In this document: piece after piece, positions 50,144-61,313 of the stretch
Numbering within the stretch: position 1 is the stretch's first letter
Layout: every line of letters begins with the position of its first letter
NCBI GenBank assembly: GCA_047495785.1
Contig: JBLDXI010000009.1
Span: forward strand, 4,278,001-4,342,000
Length of the DNA stretch: 64,000 nucleotides
Reading direction: 5' to 3'
DNA from: Lepidodermella squamata
Taxonomy: Eukaryota; Gastrotricha
The notes under the pieces: generated by a model
Told to the model about the DNA's origin: nothing
The model's input: only the letters and a program-made list of their open reading frames with translations
Database searches by the model: none
Position numbers and translations under genes: made by a program

Positions 50144-51271
50144 TCAAATCGACGAAACATATTGTTGCGCTTTATCCCATTTCAACTCCTCAACTTCTTC
50201 GATGGGCTCTTTCACGGGTTTAGGACCTAGTCTGAAGCAGATGGCAGTTTTTAGCTCATTCACGAACCATCCGTACAGCTTCAAAAGACCAGTTAGACTC
50301 ATCAGAGAGAGCACCCCACCGTAGAAGATGATTGCGATAAGGAACAGGCGATATACGATCAGCAGAGTGGGATCGGCAAAGTTCTCGCTTTTCTTACCGG
50401 CAATCATCTCCCCAAATCCTGAAATATTGGATAGAACACCGCTCAATTTTTGAAAAATTGTATGGCTCACCTATAGTCGAGATCGTAGAAAAAACGAAAT
50501 ACAAACTGTCGACGATGTTCCAATTTTCCAAATGAGAGATTAAAGCCGAAGTACCGAGAACAAAACCGAGTGTGAACAATAGAAAAATAAAAACGAAAAA
50601 TGCTGTAATTTTGACTTTAAGCCTCGTCCTAGCTGCCTGAAGCCGTCGTTTGAGATTCGGGCCAAGAAACTCTTCCTCACAGGGTATCGCTTGAACTGGG
50701 TCATGTGCGGTGTAGATTTTGTTGAAAATTATGCCAGAATATAGGAAAACTGTGTTTTGAACCTGCCAGATCGCGTGGAAGCACAATGGGATACCAATAA
50801 TTGCGTATGGTATTGTTAGGACTTTTCCTAATTCACTCGTAGGAAAAAGGTGTCCGTAACCAATTGTTGTCATAATAGTCTAAATTTTCTAGGAGTTATT
50901 CAGAATCCTTTGTAGGCAGAGTTCAAAATACTTACGAAGCAAAAGAGAAGTGAGCCACTGAAGTCCCACTTCGTCTCAGCATCCTCGTCTTTAAAATGAG
51001 TTACCTCGGAGAATTGGATTATTACGTAACTTCCAGTCTCGTTTACAAGAATTCGAGCTGAAGTTAAGCTGACAGAGGGCATAATCGGCAAGACTGTATC
51101 ATTCTGGGAGTTTTTGATGGCCAGTGTTCGAATTTTCGGGCGAGAATGGCTCGTGTCCATCTGCGATTCAAGCATGCTGAAGACAGCGGCGCCTACAACA
51201 GCCCAAGCGGCTAAAATCGAACAGCTCAGGCAAAGAGCAGCCTCAACTTCGTACTTTTGCCTCTGTTTCAT
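50144..51271 (-). CDS. K2P-16: two-pore-domain potassium channel with GFGE in pore 2
   Basis: Exons 50936-51271, 50471-50879 and 50144-50418, 339 residues. Pore 1 is IMTTIGYGHLFPTS. Pore 2 reads STIGFGEMIAGK, with Glu in place of the Asp that follows the filter in the other members. TM4 (AIIFYGGVLSLMSLTGLLK) is also atypical. The cytosolic TM2-TM3 loop is long and basic. AATAAA lies within 20 bp of the stop. Changed gating or assembly is plausible (inference). Confidence 0.88.
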
Positions 51272-51610
51272 ATCTCAGATTGATGATGGTCAGGCGAGAC
51301 AAAGAAATGCAACGAGCACAACTGAGACATTTAATCTGTTTGCCTGTGCGCGCGCATCCGTCGATGGCCCTTGGCCACGGCACTCGTAGCTGTCAAGTAT
51401 CCATGACTCCATTATCTTAACTCATTGCGCTTTGTTTGCTTGGGATTCAGAGATAACCAAATTACGGATTTAGAAATAATCTGCTGAAAATAGGAGAGCT
51501 TATATGCAGGTCACGTTAGCCATTTTTTACTAAGAATAGCATCCAGCTTCCTTGCGACAAAAATTAAATTGAGATAAGACAAACCATCCTATATTTGATG
51601 AAATCATCTA
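51272..51610. other. intergenic stretch between K2P-16 and K2P-17
   Basis: 339 bp with no recognisable feature beyond the probable K2P-16 promoter and K2P-17 3' flank. Confidence 0.4.
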
Positions 51611-52868
51611 TCAGCTTATAACATTCGCAACATTTTCTGATGGATAAATTCCGTTTTCATTTGTAGCGTAACTTTTCTGTTGATCAGTTTCCACAATTGT
51701 TGGCACTCGCCTCCTCAGACAGCATCTCAGCATCGCACGGGCGAATTTGGTAATGTACTTGTTAGCTAGCCCTTCCATTTCGGACATCATGACTGACGTG
51801 AAGGCCATTCCGAAAAACACGAAAGTTGCTAGGAATAACCGGTATAAAGTGAAAGAACCATAAGACGCAAATAGCTCCATTTGTTGACCACCGACCAAAT
51901 CGCCAAAACCTATGAGAAAACTGAGTCAACTAAACTTCAAGCGTAGAATACTCCCTTACCTATAGACATGACAGTGATAACGCTGTAGTAGAGAGATGCA
52001 ACGTAACTCCATTTCTCGACGTTTTGAAAAATTCCAGAAATCATGAGCAGAAGTAGTAGATAGGTTAGGATTAGCAGGAAATAGGTCATTAGCCATAGCC
52101 TGGTCTTAATTTTGGTATTACCCCGCCCTGGCACTTCATCAACAGCGGCATTTAGCTCGTTCGAACTAGCAAATCGATCGGCCTGTAGCTCAATCCAAGT
52201 TCCTTCGTTTCGATTCAGGATCTTCAAATAAAGCTTCCTGATCAGACGAAACAGTCCAAGGGCGAATTCTCGACAGAATTTTCTCAGTCGAGATATGACA
52301 TTTAGGGCAAGGGGTATGCCAATAATTGCGTAGAAAACACACCAAACTCGACCAGCATCAGTTCTAGGCGCCAAGTTACCGTATCCTACAGTTGTTACTA
52401 TGGTCTGAAAATTAGCCCTCAAGTTTCGCGGCATGAGCTGTGACGAAATTGACTTACAGTACTGAAGAACAATGACCCAGCCAAGTCCCATCGAGTCGTA
52501 GTTTTGTTCTTGCTAGGAACCACTGGTGCTCGCGTGAAAGTGACATTGAAAAAGTTGGACGAGCCATTTTGGAAAGTTGCTATCGATATGATGTTGACAC
52601 CTTCAATAAGGAAAGCCCCGAGGCCATTCGACGTGAGATTTGTGTCAATAACTAAATTTTCAATCTTTCCCTGCGGCTGCTTGCTCACTGCAGTTGGATC
52701 GGCTGAAAGCATAAGGTAGTCATCGGTATTTTTTGACTCAATGTAATGGAATGAGACCATCCCAAGGCACAGCCATAGCATGAAGATGAGATAGCTAACA
52801 GCATTTGCTGTTCGGATTTCGCCTATAGACAGCGGAGTTGTAGAAACTGTGCTGCTATCCTGTGTCAT
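51611..52868 (-). CDS. K2P-17: two-pore-domain potassium channel with Ser in the pore-2 filter
   Basis: Exons 52458-52868, 51960-52404 and 51611-51909, 384 residues from [19 protein letters not shown] (an ATG 60 bp upstream is possible). Pore 1 is [14 protein letters not shown]. Pore 2 reads [13 protein letters not shown], so Ser replaces the filter Thr found in the other genes. The TM2-TM3 loop is the longest of the array (about 85 residues). TM4 is [19 protein letters not shown]. The cap has NLT, NGS and NVT sequons. Confidence 0.9.
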
Positions 52869-53079
52869 AGTCGTATTTCTGAGAGCAGTAAAAAGCTGAC
52901 AGTATACACGCGGTCTGCATATTAGCACTTCTACTACTATTACTACTATACGTGCTATAGATGTGAGCTGAAAAGCAGGCTCAAATTAATCACTACGTCT
53001 TTATACGTGTGCATACGTGCAAACACACGATTCTTTCATGAATATAGGGCGCGCATTACATTAGCAAGGTGGAGAGTTT

Positions 53080-54171
53080 TTATTGAAGCCTATCGCCCAA
53101 CGGTTCACAGATTTTAGCGTCATTTTCTGCTGAAAAGTTATCAGTTTCTTTCGTTTCTTCAGCATGAATAATTTCTTCCATGGAACTCTGACCGCGACAC
53201 ATTAGCAAGACGGCTTTGTTGATTAGGAATTCGACCAGCTTCTCCAATTCGTGAAGTATCATTGAGGCGAAAGCAATACCGCCGAAAACGATGAAAGATA
53301 GGAAGATTCGGTAAATGCAGACCGCAACGATGCTGCTGAAAACATCCATCTGCTGGCCAGCAATCATGTCACCAAATCCTAATTCAATTCTTTTAAATTC
53401 GTTTCTATATGCTGTGAAAATCGTACCTATTGTTGTTACTGTTACGAAGAGGTAGTAGACTGTATCGAGAAAATCCCAATTTTCAATCCAGCTTATCAAC
53501 CACGATAACAAGGTGACCAAACAATGGTAGGCCAGTACTAGAATCAGACCGGTAACGGTCCACGTTCGAAAAATCGACCCGGCACGAAACTTCGCGGCCG
53601 ATTTCTCGAAGATTCTTTTGTGGATGTGAGATGAGAGTCGAAGGACTGCTTTTCTTATTTGCCCAACCACATTGAAACAAAGCGGGATTCCGATGACTGC
53701 GAACCAAACGCATATCACTCGACCGGCTGTTGTTACAGGGTACAGATTGCCGTAGCCAATCGTCGTCACAACAGTCTATCAAATTTTTCCTTTAGAAAGA
53801 ACATTTTTTCTGTTAGAACTCACCAAACTGAAGAAAAAGGAACCCAATAAGTCCCATTTCGATGTTGTCTGAGCACTGCCAGGTTTGATGAAGGTGATAT
53901 TGATGTAGGTCGAAGTGATATTGGTGAAGACCTTTGCGGATATCAATTTGACTGGTCCGATATCGGGAATAGTATAATCGGAGTACTCGACCACAATGTT
54001 TTCGGTAGCATTTTGCTCAAGATATTTTTTGTTCTCTGTTTGCTCTCCTGGCGACTCCACAGTATGAAACAATATCATTCCAATACCTAGCCAGATCAGC
54101 AACAGGATATAGCTAAGTAAGAAAGTTGCTCCCGGTAAGGCAACATTTTTCGAGTCTCTGCGACCAATCAT
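53080..54171 (-). CDS. K2P-18: two-pore-domain potassium channel
   Basis: Exons 53824-54171, 53427-53775 and 53080-53378, 331 residues. Pore 1 is VVTTIGYGNLYPVT and pore 2 TTIGFGDMIAGQ. Intron 2 (53379-53426, 48 bp) is in frame and stop-free, so unspliced message would insert 16 residues in the middle of the pore-2 filter. It forms a subgroup with K2P-19 and K2P-20 (FNVIGQVRK-type TM2 end, AFASMI TM4, CRRK/CRGQ tail). AATAAA lies just after the stop. Confidence 0.9.
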
Positions 54172-55077
54172 TAAAAATCTCTAAAATTTCCGAAGCACAG
54201 TAAATTTAGCAATGGAACTCTACTTATCGCTCCGCGACAAAAAAGGAGAATTAAATGTTATCGGAAAAAAATAAGACGCCTTATGTTTATGGCTTGGCCT
54301 AAACACAATGGTTAGACATATGGACCCATGGGATGTCAGCTTTATTAGAAGCGGCACTATTCATACTACCGCATAGGATAGATCGATTTTATTTCCGTAA
54401 AAATGACTGGGGCTAGCGAATGATTGCTGATTGACCCAATAATTACATCCGGACTCAATAAATAAATTTGCCTGCTTCGGCCCTTTGGTGCTGATGGTAT
54501 GTGAAATGAAAAGGTATCTAAGTTGCACCAGGGTGATGCATATAAAAATGTCACCCTGATGATAAATCTGTCTTGTTCTTATTTCAAGTACAATTTTATC
54601 AAAGCAACCAAAGGGTAGCCCCGAAGTGTCGCATGGGAAGAAGTCCATTGATTGGCAAGCGCATCAATTTAATGAGGAGTTTTAAAAACTGGGAGAATTC
54701 TTTTTCTAATGAAACTCCTCGTTAAATTTATGCGCACTCCAGTCAATGGACTTCGCCCCTTGTGGCCCGTGGTTTTTTGTGGTCACCCTACAGGAGCTGA
54801 AAATGCGCCATGTTAGAAGGTTCACAGTGAAATTAGGCCTATTCAGAGGGAAATTAGGCAATCTCGGATGGCACGGAATGAAAAAACGAATGGACGATGA
54901 ATGACCGTCGAGGTCCCTTCGCATCTCCTAAAAACTCGGGGAGACACAGCTGAAGAGTGGAAGAAGAAGTGATCCTGTACGCTATTATATGGGAAAACAG
55001 ATTAATTAAAATCCATCTGAAAATAGAAATATATTTCTCTTTTGCATCAATCATATAGGAGAACAGGTTTTGCTTGT
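54172..55077. other. intergenic stretch between K2P-18 and K2P-19
   Basis: It contains the foldback hairpin at 54641-54753. Otherwise no gene is seen. Confidence 0.4.
54641..54753. repeat. 42-bp imperfect inverted repeat (hairpin-forming)
   Basis: Arms 54641-54682 and 54712-54753 (AAGTCCATTGA start, GAGGAGTTT end) are reverse complements with about six mismatches around a 29-bp loop. It could be a small MITE or a hairpin RNA precursor. Confidence 0.75.
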
Positions 55078-56184
55078 TTATTGCGATTCCAACAATGCAA
55101 CATCTTTCGATTCTTCAGCTAAATTGTGTTTACAACTCACAACTTCAGCTGGCTTTATAACAGCAATTTCAGACTGGTCTTCGTTTTTACGACGACAAAT
55201 TATCAGCACAAGTTTGTTAACCACACGCTCGGCTAGCTTTTCCAACTCATGAAATATTATCGAGGCGAAAGCCATTCCACAGAAGACGATGAGTGATACT
55301 GATATGCGGTAGAGGCCATATAGCCAAATGTTGGCGAACATCTGCCTCTGCTGGCCCGCGATCATATCCCCAAATCCTAAATATACATTTTATGGAAGTA
55401 CTGGGGAAAAAAGGGGTATTATCGTTACCTATAGTTGACAATGTTACGAAGAGGTAGTAAAGAGTTGCGGGAAATGACCAGTCTTCCACCCAACTGATTA
55501 AGGTGGACGAGCATGTTATGAAAAAATAGTAGAGCACCAGCATCAAAATGGAAGTGATTATCCAGCTGCGTTGATTTATTGGATTGTTCACCGCCCCTTG
55601 CCGCCTTGACGCAAATCTTTGCATCAGAGTAGTGACTCGGCTATTGAGATTATGAGCGAATCTTAACGCGGTCTTTCGGACTTGGCCAATTACGTTGAAG
55701 CACAGTGGAATGCCGATTACGGCAAAAATCACGCAGGCAAATCTTCCTAATTTTGTTGAAGGAAACAAATTGCCATAACCAATTGTTGTCACAACAGTCT
55801 GAATTAAAAAGAAATGTCTCCTTGAATCTCTGTAATCACAGAACTTACCATGCAAAAGAAAAGTGAGCCCGGTAAGTCCCATTTCGTCGGCTCCGTATTG
55901 CAAGTCTCATTCTCTATGAAGGTCACATTGAGGTAGGTCGACGTTTCATTTTTGAATGTTGTAATGGATAAGAGTTTAAGACTTTTCAATGCAAAAGAAG
56001 CTGCGTCCAATTGTGCAACAATCAAACTTTGCACTACTGCCTCGTTGCTGCCCTCTTCTCCTGGAGATTCGATAAGGTGGAACGCTACCATCCCCACCAG
56101 CAGCCATGTTAACAGTAAATGGTAGCTGACGAACAAAGTCGTTCGGGGATAATCGAATCGCTCTGTGCCAGCGTCGCCGATCAT
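55078..56184 (-). CDS. K2P-19: two-pore-domain potassium channel
   Basis: Exons 55849-56184, 55429-55798 and 55078-55376, 334 residues. The start MIGDAGTERFDYPRT aligns with K2P-20. Pore 1 is VVTTIGYGNLFPST and pore 2 STIGFGDMIAGQ. TM4 is SLIVFCGMAFASIIFHELE, and the tail contains ICRRKNEDQ. The TAA stop overlaps AATAAA. Confidence 0.92.
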
Positions 56185-56629
56185 TGTAAATCCGCCATAG
56201 TTTTCTATCTAAAAATCAATACCTATACGAGTAGGTTCTGCTGATTTCGCACTGATGCAGTGGGTAAATACGTATAGATGATAGCTAGTAAAAAAATTAT
56301 AAGAGGGGCACACACATACATAATATAACTCTGAGGTTATTCGTAAATAGATCGCCGCTACTGATCAATCACTCTCGATACCCCTGTTTTCTTAGAGAAA
56401 TACTCTCAGTAAAATATGTATGTTGGCGTAGTGGAGTACATGTATGCATGTGTGAGAAATCGATTTCAGCCTCGTACTTTCTTATATATCCCGCTGCGAG
56501 AAAACATACGTTTACAAGGGTATGAAGCCCGTAATTATCGGCAAATAGCGTATACGATTCCCTATAGAATTTAGCAAATGGCACACAATCAAATTTGCAT
56601 AATTTCAAAAAATGACTTTATTCAGCACC
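56185..56629. other. intergenic stretch between K2P-19 and K2P-20
   Basis: Promoter side of K2P-19 and 3' flank of K2P-20, with AATAAA on the minus strand near 56618. No gene is seen. Confidence 0.4.
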
Positions 56630-58024
56630 TTATTCTTTATCGTCGCATTTTCTAACATCCAATTCGATTATCTGCTGTTCTTCCTCGATCAAGCATTCCC
56701 TAGCCGCGGCTGATTGCTGAATGCCGATTTTAGATTGCGTTTCGGCAACGGCTTTTCGTCGGCAAATTTTCAGCACGAATTTACTGACCAGGCCATCGGC
56801 TATTTTCTCAAGCTCGTTAATTATCATTGAGGCGAATGCCATGCCGCTGAAGATTATGAAAGACAGAAAAATTCGATAGATGCCAAATACCCACAGACTG
56901 GGAAATATTTCTCGCTTCTGGCCAGCTATCAAATCCCCAAATCCTGAAACAACAAATAATTATGAAAAAATCGAAAATCTCAATATTTACCTACCGATTG
57001 TAGTCAGAGTGACGAACAGGTAATATTGAGTCGTTAAAAATGCCCAGCCTTCAACCCAAGAAATCACCGTGGAAGCCGACATAAGGAATATGCAGTAAGC
57101 AGTGAAGAGTATAACCGAGGTTATAATCCAGCCGCGGTATCTGATCACCCAGTTCAGGCCCAGGCTATCTTGATTTTTTGATGGAAATCTGGCAAACCAC
57201 GCGGCCTGTACCTGACAAACGCGTTTGTGAAGGCGAGAAGCTATTCGAAGTGCAGCTTTTCTCACATGGCCGATGACGTTGAAGCAGAGTGGTATGCCTA
57301 TTATTGCAAAGATTACGCAGGCCGACCGGCCGAGTCGCGTTGATGGGTATAAATTCCCGTAGCCAATGGTTGTCACAACAGTCTATACACAAAAAAGAAA
57401 AATTATCGAATATACCAGACGAATTTTGAAGAAGCTCACAAGGCTGAAGAAAAGAGACCCAGGCAAGTCCCATTTCGAGGTTTTCCTACTCCTGGCGCCT
57501 TGATTGCATTCTTTAGACCTTATGAATGATACATTGAGGTAGCTGGACGTAGCGTTTGTGAAGGAAGCAATCGATAACAGCTGAACTCCTCCGAAATCGG
57601 ACAATGACTTATCCGATTGGTCCACGACCAAATTCTCAACTTCATTTTGCTGGGTCGAAAGTTTGTTCCTCTCTTGTTCCGGTGGCGACTCGATTAAATG
57701 GAAAGTTAACATGCCCAGCAACAGCCAGAGGACAAGCAAAATATAGCTGAAGACTAGGTTAATCCGGGGATATTCGTGTTGCTTGCCGGTGTTGTCGACG
57801 ATCATGGCGAGGCCAACTTCAGGGTTGAAAATCGATCGCCAATTCGTCGTCGATTTTTCGACTCTCGGGTTGACCTCCCGGCACGAGTTACATCGACGTA
57901 GGAGTGGATTTTGAGCCGGTTGAGCTGGCCTGTTGGCGGTCAAAGCCCGACCGCTAAAACTGCTCAGCAAAGTTGCGGCAGTTTTGTTGTACCTATAATT
58001 TGATCTACTGTATGTTGAATGCAT
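56630..58024 (-). CDS. K2P-20: two-pore-domain potassium channel with possible N-terminal extension
   Basis: Exons 57440-57805 (or to 58024), 56995-57382 and 56630-56943. From the ATG at 57805 (MIVDNTGKQHEYPRI, aligned with K2P-19) it has 355 residues. The open frame continues upstream to an ATG at 58024, adding 73 basic, Asn/Ser/Pro-rich residues of uncertain reality. Pore 1 is VVTTIGYGNLYPST and pore 2 TTIGFGDLIAGQ. Sequons NAT and NVS lie in the cap. TM4 is SFIIFSGMAFASMIINELE. AATAAA follows the stop by about 10 bp. Confidence 0.9.
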
Positions 58025-58650
58025 CGGTAAAATAATAGCAATACACGAATGGAGAAAGTTGGCGCAAATGCGTAGGTATATTATTATTGAGGATCGTAAA
58101 TCATGGTGGTTATCATGAAAACGCTATGTTTTGCTTTTATGGTGATGGCTGAAAGATGAGTTTCAGTAGGGCTTAGATATGCGGGTAAGAATGCAGTTAC
58201 TCATGCAGTACTCACTATTACACTCAGTTCATGCGCGTAATTTCCTTCAAGCTGCACGCTTTTATGCCAAAGTGTGCAACTCGTGTGTATTTTTTAACGA
58301 AAAATCGATGCAAGCGTGTATAAGCTAATTATATTTATATCCCAAGGCACGAAAACGGATCATAATTTACGTTAAGAGGCGTGTGCTTCTATAATTGCTG
58401 TACTATTATTGAATGTTGCGGAATGCTCAAAGACCATTGAGTGAGAAACGCATGTAGTAAATTGATCCTCGGGATGTGACCAAAATGACCAAATGGTCGA
58501 TGCAATTAACTAGCTGTCTTGAGCTGAATTTTACAAATGCTTTCAACTTATTGCCTCTCGATTTCACGTAAGATCCAATTCCCAAATGTGTTTTGTATTC
58601 AGAACGTAGCTTTTGTGGCGATGGTTCCGTCATATAGACCCTGCAAAATA
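58025..58650. other. intergenic stretch upstream of K2P-20
   Basis: No gene or repeat is recognised. It is the likely promoter region of K2P-20. Confidence 0.4.
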
Positions 58651-58658
58651 GCGCATGA

Positions 58659-58722
58659 GAAGCTCCATGGTCTAGGGGCTAGTAGCCCGCGTTTTTCTGA
58701 TTCCCGGTTCGATTTCCGGCCT
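58659..58722 (+). repeat. tRNA-like sequence
   Basis: A-box ATGGTCTAGGGGCTAGTAGCC and B-box/T-arm CCGGTTCGATTTCCGG are spaced as in a tRNA gene. The anticodon stem and acceptor are not convincing, so it is a tRNA pseudogene or SINE head. Confidence 0.6.
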
Positions 58723-58783
58723 TAAAAAGTTTTTGCAATTGTGCGATTGAGCGAAATAAGAGTTTGCCGCCGGAAATCAAGAA

Positions 58784-58857
58784 CGGCTCAGGGGGATCGC
58801 ACCCTTGATCTTCAACTTACTACATAGGCCGACGCTATACCACTAAGTTACTAAGCC
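58784..58857 (-). repeat. tRNA-like sequence, 74 nt
   Basis: On the minus strand the end stem GGCTTAG/CTGAGCC pairs over 7 bp (one G-T). A-box TAACTTAGTGGTATAGCG and a B-box-like GGGTGCGATCCC follow in tRNA order. The anticodon stem does not pair and the T loop has G for the second T, so it is probably non-functional. Confidence 0.55.
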
Positions 58858-59024
58858 GAGTCGGAGTATTTCGGCAGCGGTAGCATTATTCGTAGAGAGC
58901 GGAGAAACCTAGCTAGATAAGTGTTTCGAGAAAGCTTGGGGGCGCTCGTTTGCTGGGAAATTGGCTAGAACGCTGAGAAAGTTTGTTAGATGAATGCGAA
59001 AGTGACTCAAAAACTGAGCGTCTC

Positions 59025-59185
59025 CAGCAGGACTTGAACTCACTCGGGCAGAGTGACTTCATGGTGTTGTGCTCATGCCTAGTGGGTATATTTTGTTTTA
59101 TCGATCAGAATGGCCTAGCAATCAATGCACACCGTGATGGTTGCATTCAGTTTCTATTGGAATGAGTTCGAATCCCACTTCACAC
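59025..59185. repeat. two adjacent, opposed tRNA-like sequences
   Basis: Minus strand: a B-box GAGTTCAAGTCC (plus coordinates 59030-59041) with a diverged upstream half to about 59090. Plus strand: ATGGCCTAGCAATCAATGC (A-box region, about 59110) and GAGTTCGAATCCC (59163-59175), a perfect B-box. Confidence 0.5.
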
Positions 59186-59260
59186 ATTGCAGTTTTATTT
59201 ATATCTTGAACCAGGCAAACATAGAGGTGACAAGCCGCTATTAATAGTATTGTAATGAGC

Positions 59261-59322
59261 GGCTCGGTGGTGTAGTGATTCACATCTGCAGAATGTCGCC
59301 GGTTGAATACAGCTTCAGAGCC
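59261..59322 (+). repeat. tRNA-like sequence
   Basis: The GGCTC/GAGCC ends pair. A-box GGTGGTGTAGTGATTCA and a weak B-box GCCGGTTGAATAC lie between. It is shorter than a normal tRNA (about 62 nt), so probably decayed. Confidence 0.5.
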
Positions 59323-59464
59323 GGTCAGAAATAGCTAAAAGCTTTTGTTGGCTTGGTGAGGGTTTGAGCTGGTAGGCGAGGCACCGGCGGTTGATGAGGT
59401 CTGACTTCGGTGACCAGTGTGACTCTGGCTATATCGGAATGACGGAGAAGAACCTTCACCAGCT

Positions 59465-59540
59465 CGGCTATACAGTCTAGCTCAATCGGAAAGCATTTGC
59501 GCTCACAGGAATCGCCTGATGGCTTCAACCTTAACGCTTG
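59465..59540 (+). repeat. tRNA-like sequence
   Basis: A-box CTAGCTCAATCGGAAAGC is good. A weak B-box (GGCTTCAACC) follows about 35 bp later. Degenerate. Confidence 0.4.
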
Positions 59541-60042
59541 TTTCAAGAAGTTACGCAAACGCAAAAACAGATGAGACTGTTTATTGCACATTGCACGAGC
59601 AAAAACTAGCAATGAGCACGTGCAATCCGATTCTAGCAAATTGAAGCTATTTTAGTGCTACATATTCATTATTTTTTGTGGAGTTTCTTTCTTTTCGTTT
59701 CCTTTCACTGATTTTATTTTGTTTCGCTTTCTAGTCTGATGATGGCTCGCGGGAGGGCTGAAACGTTACTCCTAAATAAAATCGAATCTCGATATATCCC
59801 AGGCAATCGTCGATGATCGAGCCGGCGATGGATTATACTCCCCATGGCCCAGGAGATTCAACAGCTCACCGCCGGTTTGATTTGATAACAACAGCAATTA
59901 CGCTTAAATTATTCATGGTTAGTCTAGTCCGTTACTTGAGTTAAAAATGAAAAACATTCCATTGGCGCAGTCAATAATCGAATCTGAAAGTGCTGCTTTT
60001 TTACTGCAAAATATAACAAAAACTTCAGCTGCCTGAATTAAT
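59541..60042. other. 5' flank of the ligand-gated channel gene
   Basis: No gene is recognised. It is the probable promoter of the plus-strand channel gene. Confidence 0.4.
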
Positions 60043-61313
60043 ATGGCACACAAAGTTTGCATTGGTCTAATCCTTGCTGTACATCTCACAGCGGCCCAAC
60101 AATCCGGGTTAGTAAAATCGGACGCCGATATTATCGATAAAAGGAGCTACTCGCGAGAAATCTCCGACTACTTCTTCTCTGAGGCGTGTCCCCTTGCTCG
60201 GGAGATCGAACTTGACACCGAGTTGGTGCAGCGAGGCCGACTCTCCGACTTCCCTCTCAACACTTCAGTCTCCATTAATATGCACAGATTGATTGAAGTT
60301 GATGATCTATCACAAAGGTAAGCCATGATAGTTGGAGCTTGGAGCAAAGCATTGCTAAATGATTCAACAGTTTGACAGTTCTCGCGAGCTATTATCTCTA
60401 TTGGTACATGCCACCATCAGGTTGCAAAGCAATGAACGCTAGCGATTTCCCGAGCATGTCGAATGAATCCTCGATATATGTCGCGAGTGACACTTCGAGA
60501 TCGTGGCGACCTATTGTTGAGCACATGAATGCCATGGAAAGAGGCGACATTTTATCGGGCGAGCCTGCTGATCTCCGCATTTTCTATTTGGCATCTACCA
60601 ATCCTGTTTACGGCTACATCCGCGTCTTCAAACCGATTAAAACGTATTGTTACGGTTTTGATCTGCGCTACTTCCCTTATGACAGGCTTGATTGTTCGAT
60701 TGAGTTGGAACCTAGTTACTCTGTCAGTACCATCAAAGTTACAGAGGCTTGGTTTAGAGTTTATGACTATAAACGATTCGTTTCTGATACCGATATTTGG
60801 GATCCAATAAGAAGTTCCGTGTCTTACAATATTAGCCAAAAGGGGAAGTACGACCATGTTTCAATGAAGTTTTCCCTGCAACGAAGATACTACTACTATG
60901 TCGGGAACATTTTTCTACCCCTGTTCGCAACAGTAATCCTACAGATGTGTGCTTTGATTATGCATCCAAAACACCCTGATAGGCCCACTTATTGCATAAC
61001 AGTTGTTATAGCATTGTCCTTTCTTCTGGCTCTAGTTTTCAGCCAAATTCCGCGTACGTCTCAAACTGTTTATTTGATCGGTGTGATTATTATCAAAGTG
61101 CTGTACTGTGTCTTACTTACAATTTACTCTTTAATTGCTGGCAACGTTGCTCGGTCGAAATGGGGCTGTCAGCAAGTAGCTATAGGTATGTTTCGATTAT
61201 CCAAGGTTCGATTTCTCGACGCAGCAGTGACTGCCTTCTCATTCTTCTCTTTGCTTATCATCGACTTTTTTCTATTTCTGAAAATGACTGGGCAGTTGCC
61301 TTCTGATAACTGA
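60043..61313 (+). CDS. Cys-loop-type pentameric ligand-gated ion channel subunit
   Basis: Exons 60043-60317 and 60371-61313 (53-bp intron, phase 2), 405 residues. A signal peptide (about 1-18) precedes the extracellular domain, which has NAS, NES and NIS sequons and a WRP motif. The Cys loop runs C185 to C200 around RYFPYDRLD and has 14 residues between the cysteines, not the usual 13. Four membrane segments follow: M1 about 266-289 (VGNIFLPLFATVILQMCALI), M2 about 298-318 (PDRP then VVIALSFLLALVFSQIP), M3 about 323-349 and M4 about 374-396. The M3-M4 loop is only about 25 residues, far shorter than in typical animal receptors. An acidic residue just before the M2 Arg would fit a cation channel, but ligand and charge are uncertain. 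AATAAA lies about 10 bp after the stop. It is on the opposite strand to the K2P array. Confidence 0.85.
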
